Shown here: in pieces, positions 5,312 to 8,461 of the stretch | How positions within the stretch are numbered: position 1 is the stretch's first letter | How the letters are laid out: each line of letters opens with the position of its first letter | Source of the DNA: Fischerella sp. | GTDB lineage: Bacteria; Cyanobacteriota; Cyanobacteriia; Cyanobacteriales; Nostocaceae | Reading direction: 5' to 3' | Assembly (NCBI GenBank): GCA_026419705.1 | Contig: JANZYY010000082.1 | Coordinates: 1 to 8,461, forward strand | DNA: 8,461 bases | Translations under genes and position numbers: made by a program | Notes under the pieces: generated by a model | What the model was told of the DNA's origin: nothing | Database searches by the model: none | What the model saw: only the letters and a program-made list of their open reading frames with translations

Positions 5312-5340
5312 GATGTTTAAAACAATACTTTTCAAACATC
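5312..5340. repeat. inverted repeat GATGTTT/AAACATC
   Basis: Arms at 5312-5318 and 5334-5340 pair perfectly; AAAA (5319-5322) and TTTT (5329-5332) extend the stem past a single bulged C. It lies about 90 bp beyond the 3' end of the AI-2E gene and could be its transcript end, but no T-run follows on the minus strand. Confidence 0.35.
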
Positions 5341-5430
5341 CTTTGAGGGGCTGTTGCAATTAAATATATGGGGATACAAATTCTAATATTATACTCTCAG
5401 TTCAAACATTGTTTTACAGTCATCGTGTAA

Positions 5431-6468
5431 CTAAACTTCCGATTTCATTTCATCAATTTCAAACATAGAAACAATAACGCCAGCGATAGGAATTGAAATA
5501 AAAATACCCAGTAAACCTGCTACTCTTGCGCCTACCATTAATGCGAAAAATACAACTATAGGATTAAGATTTAGTGCACCTTGCATAACGCGAGGCGCAA
5601 TTAAGTTATCTTGAATTTGCTGAAGTATGATACAAGCTATCAATACTTTTAGAGCTAACCAAACCCCATAAGATAACACAATTAGTGTAATTATGCTAAT
5701 TCCTAATGTTGCACCAATACCAGGAATGATATCAAGTATCCCGACAATCACTGACAGTATCAATGCGAAAGGAACTTGTAATATTAAGAAAACAATAAAA
5801 GTTGTACTTGTTAGGAATAAGGTTAATAACAGCTGACCCCGAAAAAATCCCAAAAATTTACGTCTGATTACAGTTGTAAATCTGCTACGTCGTTGCGGAG
5901 GTATCTGTTTAATTAAAAAAAACCAAATTTTTTCTCCATCTAACAACATGAAGAAAGCGACAACTGCAATTAATATAAAAGTCAAAAAATTAGTTAAAAG
6001 AGATTGTACAATAGCCAAACTAGATACAAGTGTGGTTATAGCTTGATTGCGAATTTGATCTTCAATTGCAGTTAAATCAAGTTGGATATTACGTTCATTT
6101 AAAAACTCTTCTATGCGCTCTAAAAGAGGTAATAAAGAATTGAGAAAATTACTAATACTATCAATTAATTGTTGTCCTTGAGATAAAATGGTTAAGCCAA
6201 CAGTAACTGCTAGACCTCCAAGAATAACAATGCTAACCAAAAACACTACAATAACTGCTAAACCGTGAGGTAAAAAACGCCGCAGCCATTGTACGGGATA
6301 GCTAAGCAAAAAAGCTAAAATAGCAGCAAATGTAAAAATGACGATGACTGGCTCAAAGTAAGCTAAAAGTTGGATGATTGCCCAACCAGAAGCAACCAAA
6401 AGCAAAAATCGAACTAAGGCAAGGTTATTTAGCCGCGACCAAAAATTGTTGGCTCCAAAGCTACTCAT
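5431..6468 (-). CDS. AI-2E family transporter (PerM/YdiK-like membrane protein)
   Basis: This 345-residue integral membrane protein has the family layout: membrane segments at about 18-36, 40-57 and 70-93; a soluble helical stretch (about 97-150) with IDSISNFLNSLLPLLERIEE; then further segments at about 157-176, 213-232, 236-262, 265-285 and 302-336. Family motifs are present: FRGQLLL (209-215), ILDIIPGIGATLG (244-256), the QDNLIAPRVMQG block (286-297), and LNPIVVFFALMVGARVAGLLGIFISIPIAGV after it. Members export or exchange varied solutes; the autoinducer-2 link holds for few, and sodium/proton exchange is known for others, so no substrate is claimed. It is notably AT-rich compared with plsC and ccmK. 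The ATG has no clear Shine-Dalgarno sequence. It lies 188 bp downstream of plsC on the same strand, with a hairpin-rich repeat between, so it is probably a separate unit. Confidence 0.88.
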   Translation of the reverse strand: MSSFGANNFWSRLNNLALVRFLLLVASGWAIIQLLAYFEPVIVIFTFAAILAFLLSYPVQWLRRFLPHGLAVIVVFLVSIVILGGLAVTVGLTILSQGQQLIDSISNFLNSLLPLLERIEEFLNERNIQLDLTAIEDQIRNQAITTLVSSLAIVQSLLTNFLTFILIAVVAFFMLLDGEKIWFFLIKQIPPQRRSRFTTVIRRKFLGFFRGQLLLTLFLTSTTFIVFLILQVPFALILSVIVGILDIIPGIGATLGISIITLIVLSYGVWLALKVLIACIILQQIQDNLIAPRVMQGALNLNPIVVFFALMVGARVAGLLGIFISIPIAGVIVSMFEIDEMKSEV

Positions 6469-6510
6469 AATTATTTGGCGAGAGCCTGATAATGGTTAAA
6501 TTTTTAATGG

Positions 6511-6561
6511 GTTAGTGGTTAGTGGTTAATGGAGTAGGACTACTAACTACTAACTACTAAC
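6511..6561. repeat. heptamer repeats forming an inverted pair (GTTAGTG / CTAACTA)
   Basis: On the plus strand GTTAGTGGTTAGTGGTTAATG (6511-6531) is followed after 8 nt by CTACTAACTACTAACTACTAAC (6540-6561), three units each of a 7-bp motif. The two arrays pair as a long stem with G-U wobbles in plus-strand RNA, less well in the minus-strand transcript. It is of the short tandemly repeated heptamer type known from cyanobacteria and lies between plsC and the AI-2E gene. Confidence 0.65.
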
Positions 6562-6656
6562 AACCAACCATCAACAATCAACATTTAACTTATAGGCTCT
6601 CAGTACCAATAACCACTTCCCTAGTGCATATTTCCTGTCTACTCTGTCTATCTCTT

Positions 6657-7295
6657 TTATCGCCCTAGTTCGTGCAGGGTATTGATCGCAACAGCACACC
6701 TTTGCGTTAGCGCTTCTAATTCCTCTTTATCTGTGGAACTAGGTGGTGCAATCAAATCGCCAATTCTCACCGTGACAGGAACTGCACGAGGAAGCAGCGC
6801 ACCTTTTTGCTCAATTTCCTGCGTACCCCACAAACAAACTGGCAATAATGGTGCTTTTGCCTTTGCAGCAATCAGTGCTGCGCCTCGCTTCGGGTCTGTA
6901 ATGCGTCCATCTGGAGTGCGAGTACCTTGTAAAAAAACACCAACAGCCCATCCCTCATCCAGATATTTGAGGGCTGCACGAATGGCGGCACGATCGGCAC
7001 TACCGCGACTGACTGGATAAGCACCGTATAATTTAATTGCTTGTTTCAGAACTGGAATTTTAAACAGTTCTTCTTTAGCCATGTACGCTACAGGACGGCG
7101 TACACAGTTGGAAATAATCGGTGGATCGTAGTTACTAGCATGATTGCTGACCACCACTAAAGGCCCGCTGAGGGGGACTTTTTCTGCACCATAAACTCTA
7201 CCCCGAAAGTAAACGTGCAGCATGGGGTTGACGACAGACCACTTAAAGGCGTGGTAGAGTAAAAGACTTGCGAATGGTTCGCGACTTTTGGTCAC
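6657..7295 (-). CDS. plsC: 1-acyl-sn-glycerol-3-phosphate acyltransferase (PlsC-type)
   Basis: This 212-residue acyltransferase would transfer the second acyl chain from acyl-ACP to lysophosphatidate, giving phosphatidate at the membrane. Motif I is NHASNYDPP (51-59), with the catalytic His52 and Asp57. Motif II is YPVSRG (93-98). Motif III reads FLQGTRT (121-127) instead of the usual FPEGTR, so the Pro and Glu are replaced by Leu and Gln. Motif IV is LPVCLWGT (151-158). The N-terminal SREPFASLLLYHAFKW is typical of the cyanobacterial subgroup, with a weakly hydrophobic, possibly membrane-lying segment. It starts with GTG; upstream codons stay open but offer no other start, and no clear Shine-Dalgarno sequence is seen. 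fabD lies upstream on the same strand, a linkage seen in other cyanobacteria, here parted by 681 bp. The gene symbol rests on family, not on tested substrate. Confidence 0.88.
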   Translation of the reverse strand: MTKSREPFASLLLYHAFKWSVVNPMLHVYFRGRVYGAEKVPLSGPLVVVSNHASNYDPPIISNCVRRPVAYMAKEELFKIPVLKQAIKLYGAYPVSRGSADRAAIRAALKYLDEGWAVGVFLQGTRTPDGRITDPKRGAALIAAKAKAPLLPVCLWGTQEIEQKGALLPRAVPVTVRIGDLIAPPSSTDKEELEALTQRCAVAINTLHELGR

Positions 7296-7560
7296 AGAAG
7301 ATAATTGAAATCCGACAGAACTTCAGGATAAGCGATCGCCACTACTTTTGATCGTTAACCTTAGTTACTAAACTAGCAGTCTCTGGAATCCCAGTCTTTG
7401 CGTAGACAGATGCTTTCAGTTATAAATCATTTTTCAAGCTTGTTTTCGCAACTTCTGTAATCCAGAAGATATCTTTAGGGATAAGATGACAAATCTAGTT
7501 TAATTTTATATTTTCTTGATTGGGAAGCGCCCAACCCAGATCAAACTCTAGACCGAGAGA

Positions 7561-7588
7561 ATTTTAGATTTTAGATTTTAGATTTTGG
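7561..7588. repeat. tandem heptamer ATTTTAG x4
   Basis: Three exact copies of ATTTTAG and a fourth with one change (ATTTTGG) follow head to tail. This is a short tandemly repeated heptamer of the kind widespread in heterocystous cyanobacteria. Copy number probably varies between strains by slippage. Confidence 0.75.
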
Positions 7589-7893
7589 ATGAAACTCAAT
7601 CTCCACATCATAAACCTTGCATCCTGTTAGCGAATAACCTATCAAAAATCCGGCGTTGCATATTTTCGGAAAGAATTTATTGTCTATGACAAATAGAAAA
7701 TTGAATGCTTGGTGTCTTGGTGACTTAGCGGTTCAATTTTCTCAAGCAAGAATCTCCTGCTACGCGGAGCGATTACTAGGAGGTTTAAAGTATCATAATA
7801 CACTAAAATCTTCATTTGTAGTGGTAAAGTTTTACAGAGTCCACTTCACCAATAAAAAATTTATTACGAGTGGGCGATCGCCTCATCCCTAAA

Positions 7894-7917
7894 CCACAAC
7901 CATTTTCCCTTTTGTGG
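7894..7917 (-). terminator. hairpin after fabD, possible terminator
   Basis: In the fabD transcript direction CCACAA (7917-7912) and TTGTGG (7899-7894) form a 6-bp stem with a 12-nt loop, followed by TTT. It begins 59 nt after the fabD stop. The stem is short and the T-run brief, so support is weak; it would separate fabD from plsC. Confidence 0.25.
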
Positions 7918-7976
7918 CAAGCAAGAATTTTCGCGATCGCTTCTCCAATTTTCCAAGTACAGAAGTTGAGAAAAAG

Positions 7977-8461
7977 TTAAACAGGTAATTCAGCAAGATT
8001 ACGGATATTTTCTAATATCAAGCCAGGGCAAGTGCGTTTAATTAAACCAGTTAACACATTACCAGGGCCAATTTCCACTACTCGCTCTATACCATTTTCT
8101 GGTAGTGCTAGTGAAATTTCTCGCCAGCGCACTCCTCCTGTCATTTGTTGTGTCAGTCGCTGTTTTAAAACTTCTGCCTTGATAGCGGGGATAGGTTCTA
8201 CATTTGATAAAACTGGCACATTAGCATCACGAAATTCTACCGTTGCTAAAACATCTTGAAATTCTGTTGCTGCTACTGCCATTAAAGGAGAATGAAATGC
8301 GCCAGATACGTTTAAAGGAATTGCACGTTTCGCCTTCACTTGGGATATTACTGCTTCTACTGCTGCTGGTGTGCCAGAAATGACAACTTGTACGGAACTG
8401 TTATCATTTGCTACCACTACATCAGGAGTTTCGGCAATGACTTTTTCTAGTTTTTCGCGGT
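7977..8461 (-). CDS. fabD: Malonyl-CoA:ACP transacylase FabD, C-terminal part (cut by window edge)
   Basis: Only the last 160 residues are in the window; the frame runs off the right edge, so the start lies outside. FabD moves malonyl from CoA to acyl carrier protein, supplying the extender for fatty-acid synthesis in the cytosol. Family features are VVANDNSSVQVVISGT (visible residues about 15-30), the active-site His in NVSGAFHSPLM (about residue 56 of the visible part), MTGGVRWREIS, and the closing signature VVEIGPGNVLTGLIKRT. The nucleophile Ser of the GHSLGE motif lies upstream, out of view. A GTG inside the frame at 8417 is not the start, since typical FabD sequence (EKVIAETPDV) continues above it. 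In other cyanobacteria fabH often precedes fabD; that cannot be checked here. Confidence 0.95.
   Translation of the reverse strand, partial: REKLEKVIAETPDVVVANDNSSVQVVISGTPAAVEAVISQVKAKRAIPLNVSGAFHSPLMAVAATEFQDVLATVEFRDANVPVLSNVEPIPAIKAEVLKQRLTQQMTGGVRWREISLALPENGIERVVEIGPGNVLTGLIKRTCPGLILENIRNLAELPV

Larger units (their letters stand above)
5127..5430. other. spacer between DUF2288 gene and AI-2E gene
   Basis: No gene is seen in these 304 bp. The part near 5127-5165 (upstream of the DUF2288 gene on the minus strand) is AT-rich with TTATTGGTTATTAGTTACT-type repetition. A perfect 12-bp tandem repeat lies at 5285-5308 and an inverted repeat at 5312-5340. The DUF2288 promoter should lie in this spacer, but no convincing -35/-10 pair stood out. 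Confidence 0.6.
1031..7940. repeat. HIP1 octamers GCGATCGC (nine scattered copies)
   Basis: Perfect copies lie at 1031-1038, 2346-2353, 2831-2838, 3779-3786, 4890-4897, 4974-4981, 7332-7339, 7874-7881 and 7933-7940, both inside genes and in spacers. This is roughly one per 940 bp, far above chance, and is a hallmark of many cyanobacterial chromosomes. None lies in the AT-rich AI-2E gene or in the ccmK pair. The span given only brackets the copies. Confidence 0.9.
7296..7976. other. 681-bp non-coding spacer between fabD and plsC
   Basis: No gene is supported. An open frame at 7656-7892 (+) codes for nothing recognisable and begins in repeat-like DNA. Contents are HIP1 octamers (7332-7339, 7874-7881, 7933-7940), a heptamer tandem repeat (7561-7588), a stretch around 7707-7738 (CTTGGTGTCTTGGTGACTTA and on) that resembles a dispersed cyanobacterial intergenic sequence, CTACGCGGAGCG (7760-7771) of similar type, and a hairpin near the fabD stop. 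A promoter for plsC probably lies in 7296-7450, but none stood out. Confidence 0.6.

Noticed and set aside
7656..7892. 78-codon plus-strand open frame between plsC and fabD
   Set aside because: It crosses stretches that look like dispersed repeats, has no family features, and no clear ribosome site.
1..8461. CRISPR arrays, tRNA or rRNA genes, transposase genes or prophage
   Set aside because: No regularly spaced repeats, clover-leaf sequences, rRNA-like stretches or transposase motifs were seen.

Overview
The window comes from a filamentous, probably heterocyst-forming cyanobacterium. It carries beta-carboxysome shell genes of the ccmK3-ccmK4 type, a hetZ-patU heterocyst regulatory pair, a cyanobacterial plsC with a nearby fabD, and nine copies of the HIP1 octamer GCGATCGC. 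The genus cannot be fixed from this sequence. hetZ and patU relatives also occur in some filamentous strains without heterocysts, so heterocyst formation is an inference.

Layout, left to right. 144-898 (+): ccmK3 and ccmK4, two carboxysome shell paralogues 86 bp apart. 899-1984: a 1.1 kb non-coding stretch with hairpins, repeat-like DNA and a perfect 21-bp palindrome containing TCCGGA just before the next gene. 1985-3172 (+): hetZ. 3173-3486: a structured spacer. 3487-4734 (+): an unsplit patU, followed by a strong hairpin. 4824-5126 (-): a DUF2288 protein, convergent with patU. 5127-5430: a repeat-bearing spacer. 5431-6468 (-): an AI-2E family (PerM-like) membrane protein, AT-rich. 6657-7295 (-): plsC-type lysophosphatidate acyltransferase. 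7296-7976: a non-coding stretch with a heptamer repeat. 7977-8461 (-): the C-terminal part of fabD, cut by the window edge.

How the parts relate. CcmK3 and CcmK4 are expected to form mixed hexamers in the carboxysome shell and tune metabolite passage. HetZ and PatU act early in the choice and spacing of heterocysts. FabD loads malonyl groups onto acyl carrier protein and PlsC adds the second acyl chain to make phosphatidate, so those two serve lipid synthesis. DUF2288 and the AI-2E protein have no clear link to their neighbours.

I see no wholly new gene system. The points most worth a second look are the palindrome upstream of hetZ, the resemblance of PatU to a PilB/GspE ATPase that has lost its ATP-binding half, the altered motif III of PlsC, and the charge difference between the CcmK3 and CcmK4 pore loops.
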